Shown piece after piece: positions 26,305 through 34,945 of a DNA stretch of 64,000 bases; positions within the stretch are counted from its first letter, which is position 1, and the number at the start of each line of letters is the position of its first letter. The stretch comes from JAFGVL01 sp964546015. Lineage in GTDB: Bacteria; Bacteroidota; Bacteroidia; Bacteroidales; Paludibacteraceae. A model generated the notes under the pieces. It saw only the letters and a program-made list of their open reading frames with translations, was not told the origin of the DNA and ran no database searches. The position numbers were made by a program, and so were the translations under genes. The DNA lies in the NCBI GenBank assembly GCA_964546015.1, contig CAZJHO010000001.1, positions 186,001 through 250,000 on the forward strand, given 5' to 3'.

Positions 26305-29300
26305 TTAAGCATCTTTTTTGAGTTGCTTTTTTGCTTTTCGTTTTGCCACATCGTATGAAACAGCTATTGCTATGAAAATAGAAGAATAAGTTCCGATAAT
26401 GGTACCTATAAGCAACGCAAAAATAAAGTCACGGATGCTGTCTCCTCCAAATGCAAAGATTGCAACCAACACGATAAACAGTGAGAATGTAGTGTTAAAT
26501 GTACGACACAAGGTTGAATTCAATGCCTCATTGATCATAGTATGCGGACTGCGTTTCGGATACAGAGTTCGATACTCCCGTACACGGTCGAAAATGATTA
26601 CCGTATCGTTGATGGAATAACCTATCACAGTCAATATAGCAGCAATAAATGCTTGATTGATTTCCATCGAGAATGGCAAAAATCCATGTAATAACGAATA
26701 AACTCCTAAAATCACTATTGCATCATGTGCTAACGAAATGATAGCTCCTGCTGAAAATGCAACACCACGGAAACGGATCAATATATACAAGCCGATACCA
26801 ACAATTGCAATAACAATAGCCCACACCGCATCTCGTTTAATGTCATCAGCCACACTTGGCCCCACTTTTTGCATTTGCATAATATTTTCAGTTGCAAATT
26901 GGTCGCGGGTAGTGTCATCTTTTAACAATGGTTTCAGGCCAGTATAAAGCAAATCAATGATTTTTTGGTCTGCTCCGTCAGAATTGTCAGTAATGTTATA
27001 GTTAGTTGAAATACGCACACGGTTATTCCTTTCGTCGGCATCCCCGGATTTAACAATAGTTACCGAAGGTGTATGTCCTTCGAATACAACCGAAAGCATA
27101 TTTTTTATTTGTTCTGTTTCTATATTTTTATCGAAACGAATCATATAGTTGCGTCCACCACTGAAATCAATACCATTATTAAATCCGCGAACTGCAATCG
27201 AAATACAGGAAATTACAATTAAAATACCTGAAATAATATAAGCAATTTTGCGGTTCTCAATGAAATTGAAATGTGTATTTTGTAAGAAATTTTTAAATAA
27301 TTTAGTTTCAAATGGAATGGTAAGTTTTTTGTCTGAACTCAAAATTTTATCGAAAACTAACTGTGAGAGTATAAATCCGGTTATAAATGAGGTGATAATA
27401 CCTATAATCAAGGTAGTAGCAAAGCCTTTGATTGGACCTGTTCCAAATATGAATAATATAACACCTGTGATAACACTAGTAAGGTTAGCATCAATAATGG
27501 CTGAGGAAGCATGTTTGTATCCATTGGCAACAGCTTTGTTCAGTAGTTTTCCGGCACGCAACTCTTCACGAATTCGCTCGTAAATAAGTATATTGGTATC
27601 TATTGCCATACCGATTGTAAGTACAATACCCGCTATACCCGGTAAAGTAAGAACGGCTTTAAACGATGCTAAAATTCCTAACAAGAAAAATACATTTAAA
27701 AAGAGCATACTGTCTGCCACTAATCCCGGTATTTTTCCATAGAAGAGAATCATGTACAATAAAATAACAACGAATGCAATTACAAACGAAATGAACCCGT
27801 TATTAATAGCTTCTTGACCTAATGAAGGTCCTACTACATCTTCTTGTACAATACGCACAGGAGCAGGCATTTTACCCGACTGTAATACATTTGCCAAGTC
27901 TTTAGCATCTTCGATAGTAAAGCGTCCTGAGATTTCGGAGCGTCCACCGGGGATTTTTCCGTTTACAACTGGAGCCGAATATACATAATCATCAAGTACG
28001 ATTGCAATACATCTACCCACATTTTGATCTGTAAGCTGAGCCCAAATACTTGCACCTTCAGGATTCATTTGCATACTTACCGAGGCATAAGCAGAATGTT
28101 CCCCAAAGCTGGTTGAGGCGTTTGTGATAACATTACCTTCAAGAGGAGCTTTGTTATCGCGGTTTGATTTGATGGCAAATAATTCGTAGAAAGCATCTTT
28201 TTTGTCGATAGCTTTTACTCCCCATTTAAGTGATAAATCAGACGGGAATAAAACTTTGATTTGCTCCATTTGCAAATACTGGTTGATTTTAACTGTATCG
28301 TTATAATGAGCAATACCGACAACGGCACCTTCAGGACTAATACCGCCTTGATTGAGTAAAGCCAATAGAGGATTGCGTTTTTCCAATTCCGCTTTTGAAA
28401 CGGTTTTGGCTTTTTCGTCCTCTTTCTTTTCTGTTTTCATGGCAGCAGCTAAACTGTCCGTAAGTGATTTTGGAGTTTCGGATTTAGCTGTTTCTGTTTT
28501 ATCTTCGGTTTTGATTGTATCTTTTTCTGTAGCTGCAGGAACGATTAATTCTTTTAATAAATTATCGGCAGCCATAAAGTTTTGCACCAACTCTTTAGCT
28601 TTATAAGTTTCCCAGAACTCAAGATTAGCAGTTCCTTGTAATAATTTATGTACGCGCTCGGGTTCTTTAACTCCCGGTAATTCAACCAAGATGCGCCCTG
28701 AGTTTTCTAGTTTTTGAATGTTTGGTTGAACAACACCAAAGCGGTCTATACGAGTACGAAGTACATTGAATGAGTTTGAAACAGCACCATCAACTTCTTG
28801 GCGTAGTACTTTCATTACATCTGCGTTTGATGAACTGAGCTGAATTTTATCTTTTAAGTCGATCGTAGTAAAGATAGCGGACAAGCGACCATTTGGTTCA
28901 ACTTCTTTGTAAGCTTGTTCGAAAAGAGTTAGAAAATCAGATTGACTTCTTTTTTGGCGTTCTGTGGCTAAAGCAATTGCTCGTTGAAATCCTTCTGATT
29001 TGTTGTCGTTTGATAATGCTTTGACGATGTCCGGAACGGAGATTTCCAACACAACATTCATCCCACCTTTAAGGTCGAGGCCAAGGTTCATTTCTTTTTC
29101 GCGACATTCTTTAAGTGTATAATTCAAAAATACGGTGTCTGTCAGTACAGAATCCATAAAATGTTTATACTTCGCATTGTCACCTTGTGCGTAAGCCTGT
29201 GCCTTTTTTTCATAACTGTTAGTTACGAAACTGAAAGATAAATAAAACGCACATACTAAAATTAAAGCAACAGCAACTACTTTAATGAATCCTTTGTTTT

Positions 29301-29307
29301 GTATCAT
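26305..29307 (-). CDS. secDF: Fused SecDF protein translocase subunit
   Basis: Proton-driven RND-type partner of SecYEG in one 1000-residue chain. The SecD half starts with a membrane anchor and the CREKEMNLGLDLKGGMNVVLEI motif, contains a low-complexity Lys/Glu/Thr linker near residues 260-300 within the periplasmic region, and TNILIYERIREELRAGK. The SecF half starts around FIENRKIAYIISG, with GFNNGIDFSGGRNYMIRF and NDTVIIFDRVREYRTLYPKRS. The fusion is standard for Bacteroidota. Confidence 0.96.
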   Translation of the reverse strand: MIQNKGFIKVVAVALILVCAFYLSFSFVTNSYEKKAQAYAQGDNAKYKHFMDSVLTDTVFLNYTLKECREKEMNLGLDLKGGMNVVLEISVPDIVKALSNDNKSEGFQRAIALATERQKRSQSDFLTLFEQAYKEVEPNGRLSAIFTTIDLKDKIQLSSSNADVMKVLRQEVDGAVSNSFNVLRTRIDRFGVVQPNIQKLENSGRILVELPGVKEPERVHKLLQGTANLEFWETYKAKELVQNFMAADNLLKELIVPAATEKDTIKTEDKTETAKSETPKSLTDSLAAAMKTEKKEDEKAKTVSKAELEKRNPLLALLNQGGISPEGAVVGIAHYNDTVKINQYLQMEQIKVLFPSDLSLKWGVKAIDKKDAFYELFAIKSNRDNKAPLEGNVITNASTSFGEHSAYASVSMQMNPEGASIWAQLTDQNVGRCIAIVLDDYVYSAPVVNGKIPGGRSEISGRFTIEDAKDLANVLQSGKMPAPVRIVQEDVVGPSLGQEAINNGFISFVIAFVVILLYMILFYGKIPGLVADSMLFLNVFFLLGILASFKAVLTLPGIAGIVLTIGMAIDTNILIYERIREELRAGKLLNKAVANGYKHASSAIIDANLTSVITGVILFIFGTGPIKGFATTLIIGIITSFITGFILSQLVFDKILSSDKKLTIPFETKLFKNFLQNTHFNFIENRKIAYIISGILIVISCISIAVRGFNNGIDFSGGRNYMIRFDKNIETEQIKNMLSVVFEGHTPSVTIVKSGDADERNNRVRISTNYNITDNSDGADQKIIDLLYTGLKPLLKDDTTRDQFATENIMQMQKVGPSVADDIKRDAVWAIVIAIVGIGLYILIRFRGVAFSAGAIISLAHDAIVILGVYSLLHGFLPFSMEINQAFIAAILTVIGYSINDTVIIFDRVREYRTLYPKRSPHTMINEALNSTLCRTFNTTFSLFIVLVAIFAFGGDSIRDFIFALLIGTIIGTYSSIFIAIAVSYDVAKRKAKKQLKKDA

Positions 29308-29359
29308 AAAAGTTTGTATTAAAAAAGTTAATTTGTATTCGATTTTGCTTAATAGCGTG

Positions 29360-29367
29360 CAAATATA
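29360..29367 (-). promoter_or_regulatory. -7 element for secDF
   Basis: TATATTTG on the minus strand, about 52 nt upstream of the secDF ATG and downstream of the candidate small RNA terminator, giving secDF its own start of transcription. Confidence 0.6.
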
Positions 29368-29495
29368 TAGCTTTTTTTCTACTTATGTAATTGTTTTTTT
29401 TTCTTAAGGCTAAAAAAGTTTGGAGAGCTTTAAAACAGAATCTGATAGTATTGGATAGAATACAGTTTAAAGGTGTAGTTGGGGGATGATGGAGT

Positions 29496-29566
29496 AAAAA
29501 AATACAAAACGGACAGCCTCGCTTGACTGTCCGTTTCATAACCTTAAATCTAATACTATGAAAAAC
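29496..29566 (-). ncRNA. Candidate small RNA upstream of secDF
   Basis: About 70 nt of transcript is bounded by an exact TAnnTTTG -7 element upstream and a strong intrinsic terminator downstream (10-bp stem 29507-29516 with 29527-29536, loop of 10, then a T-rich tract). It starts CGTGTTTTTCATAG and continues with TATTAGATTTAAGGTTA before the hairpin. No convincing protein is encoded; a frame through it reads MKRTVKRGCPF and runs on across the terminator. secDF has a separate promoter further down, so this is a stand-alone unit or a promoter-proximal attenuated transcript. Expression is not shown. Confidence 0.55.
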
Positions 29567-29572
29567 ACGATG

Positions 29573-29580
29573 CAAAGGTA
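29573..29580 (-). promoter_or_regulatory. -7 element of the candidate small RNA
   Basis: TACCTTTG on the minus strand. It precedes the short transcript that ends at 29496. The region between it and the recQ stop is AT-rich with no other signal. Confidence 0.6.
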
Positions 29581-29670
29581 ATCAATTTTATGTTATAAAA
29601 CATATTTTTATAGTTAAATAATGTTAAATATATGTTCTACGACATAAAATCGTGTTGTTATATTGAATAT

Positions 29671-31575
29671 TTAGGCTTTTAAATAAAATTTTGAATCGTT
29701 TTTTTCTTCTATAAAATTATTATCGAGTAGAAAACGGATAACAGAAATAATTTTTTGCTCTGTTTTTTTGATTTGTCGATTTATTTCTATTAAACTTTGA
29801 GGTTTGTGTTTTAATATAGTTTCTATTTGTTGTTTTATAGTTTCAAATTCTTCTTGTTTGATTTTTTGCTCTTTGTTTTTCATACAAACATCGCATTGTT
29901 CGCATGGAGTTGTCGCTTTTTGTCCGAAATATCTTAATAAGGAAAGGTTGCGGCATACATTTTCTTCGGTTGCATAAGATAGCATTTCGGTTATTTTGTT
30001 TTCATATCGTTCTTTGCGTTCGTCGTATGCTTCAGGTGGGATGCTTATGTATTTAGCTTCGGTACGATTTCGGGTGTATATAATAAAAGGTGTTTTTTTT
30101 GCCGGAATATAACTGATTATTCCAATGTGGCTAAGAGCGGTAAGTTGTTCGTACACTTTTTGTCTGCTTGAATGTAGGCGGGCAGCCAAAGTGTCTTCGT
30201 TAATATGTGCATATTCGGTAAAAAGCCCTGTATAGGAGCGTAGAAGCACTTGTATTAACCGGTCTAGTTCGGGGTTGTTAAGCTTGATTTCGTACAAACT
30301 TTCCCTTCGAGTGAGGAATAAAATCCTCGATGGATTATCTAACTCATCGGTAAGTTGTATATAGCCGGCTTTCTCCATTATTTTAAGACCGTTGTATGTT
30401 TGCAAAATCGGTAATTTGAATTTAGAACAGAAATCATTCAGGTTAAAAGGATAAATATTTTCGTAACCGCATCCTATGGCTAATTCGAAATAAGTACCCA
30501 ATTTGTCGTAGGCATTGATGACTTGTTCTTTTTTTGGAAAAGAATCCGATAAGCGTTTCTTCATTTTAGTACTGTCGCTTTTGTTGTAAAGCAAGACCGC
30601 ATAAGCCCGTTTCTCGTCCCGTCCGGCACGACCGGCTTCCTGAAAATAAGCTTCCAATGAATCGGGCAAATCCAAATGAATGACCACTCGTACATCGGGT
30701 TTATCTATTCCCATTCCGAAAGCATTGGTGGCAACTATGATCCGTGTTTCATTGTTTTTCCATCGATTTTGGCGGGTATCTTTTGTTTCCGTAGTAAGTC
30801 CGGCATGAAAATGTTCAGCAACAATGTCATTGTTGTTCAAAAACTCAGCAATTTCTTTTGTTTTTTTTCTGTCTCGCACATACACAATACCCGACCCTTT
30901 TTCGGTATGTAATATTTTGAGCAAATAAGCTAATTTATCTTCCACATTACGAACGATATACACTAGGTTTTTTCGCTCGAAACTTTTTCGGAAAACATTT
31001 TCTTTCGTGAATCGTAGTTGTTTTTGAATATCTGTAACTACTTCTGGCGTGGCGGTTGCTGTGAGTGCAAGCACAGGAACTTCCGGTAGATATTGTCTGA
31101 TATCGGCTATTTGTAAATAAGATGGGCGAAAATCGTATCCCCATTGTGAAATACAGTGCGACTCGTCCACCGCGATCATGCAGACATTCATCAATTTTAG
31201 GCGAGATAGGAAAACCTCGCTGGCGAGTCTTTCGGGAGCAATATACAGAAATTTGTAATCGCCATAAATGCAGTTTTCAAGAGCCGTTACAATTTCATTT
31301 TTACTCATGCCCGAATAAACGGCTACGGCTTTTATTTTTCGTTTTTTCAGGTTGTCCACCTGATCTTTCATCAATGCTAAAAGCGGAGTGATTACAAGAC
31401 AAAGTCCTTCCATTGCCATTGTAGGTACTTGAAAAGTGATGGATTTTCCGCCTCCGGTAGGCATTAGTCCTAATGTGTCATTTCCTTCGCCTATGGAATG
31501 GATAATTTCGCTTTGTAACGAGCGGAATTTATCATATCCCCAGTATTTTTTTAGTATTTGTAAGTACTTGTCCAT
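29671..31575 (-). CDS. recQ: ATP-dependent DNA helicase RecQ
   Basis: 3'-5' superfamily 2 helicase. Motifs in order: I (GLMPTGGGKSITFQVP), II (AVDESHCISQWGYDFRP, a DESH box), III (LALTATAT), V/VI (IVATNAFGMGIDKPDVR, QEAGRAGRDEKRAYAVLLY). The zinc-binding cysteines are in CRNLSLLRYFGQ through CEQCDVC. No HRDC domain is evident, so this is the short form at 634 residues. A GTG at 31578 precedes the ATG by one codon; the ATG is preferred. The -7 element is so close that the mRNA would be nearly leaderless. Confidence 0.95.
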   Translation of the reverse strand: MDKYLQILKKYWGYDKFRSLQSEIIHSIGEGNDTLGLMPTGGGKSITFQVPTMAMEGLCLVITPLLALMKDQVDNLKKRKIKAVAVYSGMSKNEIVTALENCIYGDYKFLYIAPERLASEVFLSRLKLMNVCMIAVDESHCISQWGYDFRPSYLQIADIRQYLPEVPVLALTATATPEVVTDIQKQLRFTKENVFRKSFERKNLVYIVRNVEDKLAYLLKILHTEKGSGIVYVRDRKKTKEIAEFLNNNDIVAEHFHAGLTTETKDTRQNRWKNNETRIIVATNAFGMGIDKPDVRVVIHLDLPDSLEAYFQEAGRAGRDEKRAYAVLLYNKSDSTKMKKRLSDSFPKKEQVINAYDKLGTYFELAIGCGYENIYPFNLNDFCSKFKLPILQTYNGLKIMEKAGYIQLTDELDNPSRILFLTRRESLYEIKLNNPELDRLIQVLLRSYTGLFTEYAHINEDTLAARLHSSRQKVYEQLTALSHIGIISYIPAKKTPFIIYTRNRTEAKYISIPPEAYDERKERYENKITEMLSYATEENVCRNLSLLRYFGQKATTPCEQCDVCMKNKEQKIKQEEFETIKQQIETILKHKPQSLIEINRQIKKTEQKIISVIRFLLDNNFIEEKNDSKFYLKA

Positions 31576-31583
31576 CACTTTTG

Positions 31584-31591
31584 CAAAAATA
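31584..31591 (-). promoter_or_regulatory. -7 element for recQ
   Basis: TATTTTTG on the minus strand ends 9 nt before the recQ ATG, so transcription would begin within a few bases of the start codon. Confidence 0.55.
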
Positions 31592-31657
31592 CAATATAAA
31601 ATTGAAGGAGATAAATTTTACCTACAACCGAAAAAAGTAAGTTTGGAGGTTTTTTAT

Positions 31658-31665
31658 TATTTTTG
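31658..31665 (+). promoter_or_regulatory. -7 element for hisB
   Basis: TATTTTTG, 19 nt upstream of the hisB ATG; divergent from the recQ promoter about 67 bp away. Confidence 0.55.
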
Positions 31666-31684
31666 TGGCAAATAATCAAGAAAA

Positions 31685-32812
31685 ATGAAAACAGCCCTAT
31701 TCATAGACCGTGACGGCACCCTAATCCAAGAACCGCCCATAACCTTTCAAGTAGATAACTTGGAGCAGATGGTATTTTTGTCCGGCGTAATACGCAATTT
31801 GTATTTTATCCGCCAAAAACTGACTTACGAGTTTGTTATTGTGAGCAATCAAGATGGTTTGGGAACATCTGCCAATCCGCAGGAAAATTTTGACTTAGTG
31901 CAAGGCAAAATGCTCGAAGTTTTTCGTGGCGAAGGCGTAGAGTTTGATGATGTGTTGATTGATCCGAGTTTTCCAGAAGACAATGCTCCAACCCGTAAAC
32001 CTCGTACAGGATTACTTTCTAAATATATGGCGGGCGAATATGATTTGCCTAACTGCTATGTGATTGGCGACCGGTTGACAGATGTCGAATTAGCCAAAAA
32101 TCTTGGTTGTAAAGCTATTTTTATCAAGGAAAAAGAAGAAGCCGAAAAATTATTGAAAGAAAATAATTTGCAAGAATATTGTGCTCTAATTGCTCAAAAC
32201 TGGGATTCGATAAGCGAGTTTCTTTTTGCGGGTGAACGCCGTGCTACTGTACAACGCACTACCAAAGAAACCGATATTTTTATCGATATAAATTTGGATG
32301 GGAGCGGCAAAGCTGATGTTTCGACCGGAATGAAATTTTTCGACCATATGTTGGAGCAAATCGGTAAACACGCCGGTATCGACCTTACCATAAAAGTAAA
32401 AGGCGACCTCGAAGTGGACGAACACCACACAATGGAAGATACTGCTATTGCTCTTGGTGAAGCCTTGTACAAGGCGCTTGGCAGCAAACGAGGCATTGAA
32501 CGCTACGGCTTTTGCCTTCCAATGGACGATTGTTTATGTAGTGTTGCTTTAGATTTCGGCGGACGGTCTTGGTTGGTGTGGGATGTAGAATTTAAGCGTG
32601 AAAGAGTAGGCGATATGCCGACTGAAATGTTCCTACATTTCTTTAAATCGCTGAGTGACGCCGCTAAAATGAATCTCAATATTAAAGCCGAAGGCGATAA
32701 CGAACATCACAAAATCGAAGGCATTTTTAAAGCTCTTGCCAAAGCCATCAAAATGGCGATTAAGCGCGATATTTATGCGTACGAATTGCCAAGTACAAAA
32801 GGAGTTTTATAA
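31685..32812 (+). CDS. hisB: Bifunctional histidinol-phosphatase / imidazoleglycerol-phosphate dehydratase
   Basis: Two steps of histidine synthesis in one 375-residue chain. The N-terminal HAD phosphatase (about 1-165) has the nucleophile Asp in FIDRDGTL and CYVIGDRLTDVELAKNLGC. The C-terminal dehydratase has the metal-binding FFDHMLEQIGKHAGID, DEHHTMEDTAIALG, and DNEHHKIEGIFKALAKA. The other his genes are not adjacent: hisB is divergent from recQ and followed by kdsB, so it is separate from the usual hisGDCB run. No His-rich leader peptide was seen. Confidence 0.96.
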   Translation: MKTALFIDRDGTLIQEPPITFQVDNLEQMVFLSGVIRNLYFIRQKLTYEFVIVSNQDGLGTSANPQENFDLVQGKMLEVFRGEGVEFDDVLIDPSFPEDNAPTRKPRTGLLSKYMAGEYDLPNCYVIGDRLTDVELAKNLGCKAIFIKEKEEAEKLLKENNLQEYCALIAQNWDSISEFLFAGERRATVQRTTKETDIFIDINLDGSGKADVSTGMKFFDHMLEQIGKHAGIDLTIKVKGDLEVDEHHTMEDTAIALGEALYKALGSKRGIERYGFCLPMDDCLCSVALDFGGRSWLVWDVEFKRERVGDMPTEMFLHFFKSLSDAAKMNLNIKAEGDNEHHKIEGIFKALAKAIKMAIKRDIYAYELPSTKGVL

Positions 32813-32813
32813 T

Positions 32814-32855
32814 AGTTGAAAATGGAAAATTATATTTCAGATTCAACTTTCAACT
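32814..32855. repeat. Palindromic word repeat before kdsB
   Basis: AGTTGAAA (32814-32821) and TTTCAACT (32848-32855) are perfect inverted copies, with GAAAATGGAAAATT and CAACTTTCAACTTT words between and after. A related run of words lies inside kdsB at 33124-33154. Confidence 0.65.
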
Positions 32856-32862
32856 TTATTAT

Positions 32863-33642
32863 ATGAATCCGTCTTTTATAGGAATAATCCCCGCCCGTTA
32901 CGCTTCCACACGCTTTCCGGGCAAACCACTTGCCGATATGGCGGGCAAACCCATGATACAGCGTGTGTACGAGCAAGCCTCCAAAGAACTCGAAACCGTT
33001 TTTGTTGCTACGGACGACACACACATCTACGATGCGGTTAAAGCATTTGGCGGCAATGTGGTGATGACAGGAGAGCATCATAAAAGCGGTACTGACCGTT
33101 GCTATGAAGCGTTTGTTAATATAGTGGAAAGTGGAAAATTGAAAGTTGAAAATTCTCAGTCTGTTGTTATTAATATTCAAGGTGACGAGCCGTTTATTCA
33201 GCCGGAGCAGATTGCAGCTTTGAAAACTTGTTTTACAGATAAAAACACACAAATAGCCAGTCTTGTAAAACCATTTACTGAAGCGGACGGAGTAGACGCT
33301 TTGTTAAATCCCAATTCTCCCAAAGTTGTTTTAAATAATAATAGTGAAGCCATGTATTTTTCGCGCTCAGTCATTCCTTTTTTGCGAGGAGTAGAACAAT
33401 CGGAATGGCTCTCGAAGCATACTTTTTACAAACATATCGGTTTGTATGGCTATCGTGCTGATGTGTTGAAAGAAATTACCGCATTGCCACAATCTTCGCT
33501 CGAAATGAGAGAAAGACTTGAACAACTCCGTTGGCTCGAAGCCGGATACCGTATCAAGATGGGAATTACTATGCATGAAACTATTGGTATTGATACTCCT
33601 AAAGATATGAAAAAAGCCATCGAATTTTTAATAGCAAAATAA
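32863..33642 (+). CDS. kdsB: 3-deoxy-manno-octulosonate cytidylyltransferase
   Basis: Activates KDO as CMP-KDO for lipopolysaccharide inner core synthesis. The N-terminus IGIIPARYASTRFPGKPLADMAGKPMIQRVYEQA and VINIQGDEPFIQPEQI are diagnostic; later RERLEQLRWLEAGYRIKM and GIDTPKDMKKA. At 259 residues it is a little longer than homologues (about 250): the segment VESGKLKVENSQ just before VVINIQGDEPF is encoded by a repeat-like stretch and looks inserted. The frame and the flanking motifs are intact, so the enzyme is probably functional. Confidence 0.93.
   Translation: MNPSFIGIIPARYASTRFPGKPLADMAGKPMIQRVYEQASKELETVFVATDDTHIYDAVKAFGGNVVMTGEHHKSGTDRCYEAFVNIVESGKLKVENSQSVVINIQGDEPFIQPEQIAALKTCFTDKNTQIASLVKPFTEADGVDALLNPNSPKVVLNNNSEAMYFSRSVIPFLRGVEQSEWLSKHTFYKHIGLYGYRADVLKEITALPQSSLEMRERLEQLRWLEAGYRIKMGITMHETIGIDTPKDMKKAIEFLIAK
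33124..33154. repeat. Repeat-like words inside kdsB
   Basis: The stretch is built from the words GTGGAAA, GTGGAAAA, TTGAAA and GTTGAAAA, the same vocabulary as the intergenic repeat at 32814-32855. It keeps the kdsB frame and encodes VESGKLKVEN. Confidence 0.5.
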
Positions 33643-33681
33643 TTAGCACATTTGTATATTAACAAATTAGCGCATTAATAT

Positions 33682-33689
33682 TATCTTTG
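33682..33689 (+). promoter_or_regulatory. -7 element for hpt
   Basis: TATCTTTG, 17 nt upstream of the hpt ATG. The preceding bases contain AATTAGCnCATT words of the intergenic repeat family. Confidence 0.6.
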
Positions 33690-33706
33690 CCGCTCTTTGT
33701 TGAAAA

Positions 33707-34243
33707 ATGAAATCAGTACAAATAAAAGATAAAACATTTATACTTTCCATTCCTGCCGAAAAAATTCAGGAAGAAGTAAAGCGTGTTGCCGAACAAATCA
33801 ATAAAGATTTAGCGGGTACCAATCCTATTTTTATTTGTGTATTGAATGGGGCGTTTATGTTTGCCGGTGACTTGATGAAGTATGTCACTATACCTTGCGA
33901 AGTTACATTTGTAAAGCTTTCTTCGTACGAAGGAATAATCAGTACAGGGAAAGTAAAAGAAGTGCTCGGGTTAAGTGAGGATGTGGAAGGACGCACAATT
34001 GTAGTTGTAGAAGATATTATTGATACCGGACTTACCATGGCAAAAATAATTGATTCGCTTCAACGCTTTCATCCGAAACAAGTTAAAGTGGCAAGTTTTT
34101 TGCAGAAACCGGAAGCTTTGCAAACCAATGTTCCGCTTGATTATATAGCCATTAAAATTCCGAATGATTTTATCGTAGGATACGGTCTTGATTATGATGG
34201 ATTTGGGCGGAATTTGCCGGATATTTATACATTAGCAAAATAA
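33707..34243 (+). CDS. hpt: Hypoxanthine phosphoribosyltransferase
   Basis: Purine salvage enzyme making IMP (and GMP) from the base and PRPP. The PRPP-binding motif VVVEDIIDTGLTMAKI is clear, preceded by FVKLSSYEG and a first PRPP loop in VLNGAFMFAGDL; the C-terminal GYGLDYDGFGRNLPDI is typical of hpt. 178 residues. It precedes adk by 26 nt and both probably form an operon. Confidence 0.95.
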   Translation: MKSVQIKDKTFILSIPAEKIQEEVKRVAEQINKDLAGTNPIFICVLNGAFMFAGDLMKYVTIPCEVTFVKLSSYEGIISTGKVKEVLGLSEDVEGRTIVVVEDIIDTGLTMAKIIDSLQRFHPKQVKVASFLQKPEALQTNVPLDYIAIKIPNDFIVGYGLDYDGFGRNLPDIYTLAK

Positions 34244-34269
34244 AATATTAATTATATCTTAACAGTAAA

Positions 34270-34836
34270 ATGAAATATATTGTATTATTTGGCCCTCCGG
34301 GTTCGGGTAAAGGAACCCAAAGTGAAAATATTATTAAAAAATATGGTTTCGGACATATTTCTACCGGTGATGTTCTTCGTGCAGAGATGGCAAACGGGAC
34401 CGAGTTAGGTAAAACAGCGAAAAACTATATTGATCAAGGTCAATTAGTGCCGGATAGTTTAATTATTGATATGTTGGCTAAAACATTAGATAGTTTTGGC
34501 GATACCAATGGCGTTATTTTCGATGGTTTCCCACGCACGGTAGCGCAAGCCGAAGCTTTAAAGCAAATGTTGGCAAGCAAAGGTGGCGATGTATCTGTTA
34601 TGCTTAATCTTATTGTTGAAGAACAAGAGTTGATTGCTCGTCTTTTAAAGCGCGGAGAAATGTCCGGTCGCTCGGATGATAATTTGGAAACTATCCAAAA
34701 ACGCCTTGATACTTATAATAGTCAAACTGCTCCTGTAATCGGTTTTTATAAAGCCGAAGGAAAATTGGCTGACATTAAAGGTGTTGGCTCTATCGACGAT
34801 ATATTTGCATCTATCTGTAAAGAAATTGAAAAATAA
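34270..34836 (+). CDS. adk: Adenylate kinase
   Basis: Interconverts AMP + ATP and 2 ADP. P-loop LFGPPGSGKGTQSENI, the AMP-binding STGDVLRAEM, and FDGFPRTVAQAEAL are present. This is the short form (188 residues) with the small lid (KRGEMSGRSDDNLETIQKRL) and no zinc cysteines. Confidence 0.97.
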   Translation: MKYIVLFGPPGSGKGTQSENIIKKYGFGHISTGDVLRAEMANGTELGKTAKNYIDQGQLVPDSLIIDMLAKTLDSFGDTNGVIFDGFPRTVAQAEALKQMLASKGGDVSVMLNLIVEEQELIARLLKRGEMSGRSDDNLETIQKRLDTYNSQTAPVIGFYKAEGKLADIKGVGSIDDIFASICKEIEK

Positions 34837-34840
34837 ATTT

Positions 34841-34907
34841 AATCGGCAGATTAGCTAATTTTATAATTAGCCGATGGTATTATGGCTAAAAGGAATCTGC
34901 TAATGTT
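34841..34907. repeat. Intergenic palindrome of AATTAGC words
   Basis: GCTAATT (34854-34860) pairs with AATTAGC (34865-34871), extended by ATCGGC/GCCGAT-like flanks, and further CAGATTAGC/GGCTAA/CTGCTAA words follow. It occupies most of the gap between adk and the pectinase gene and could act as a terminator-like hairpin after adk. Confidence 0.6.
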
Positions 34908-34945
34908 GTGTTAAAAAATAATTAACTATAAAAAATATCATTATT

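Noticed and set aside
29282..29575. 97-codon minus-strand frame upstream of secDF
   Set aside because: It overlaps the candidate small RNA, its terminator and the secDF promoter, has Pro/Thr- and Asn-rich unconserved sequence, and overlaps the secDF start.
31622..31684. His-rich leader peptide before hisB
   Set aside because: The promoter lies only 19 nt from the start codon and no leader frame or hairpin fits.
32830..33252. 140-codon frame antisense to kdsB
   Set aside because: Overlaps the conserved kdsB coding region on the other strand and shows no recognisable domain.
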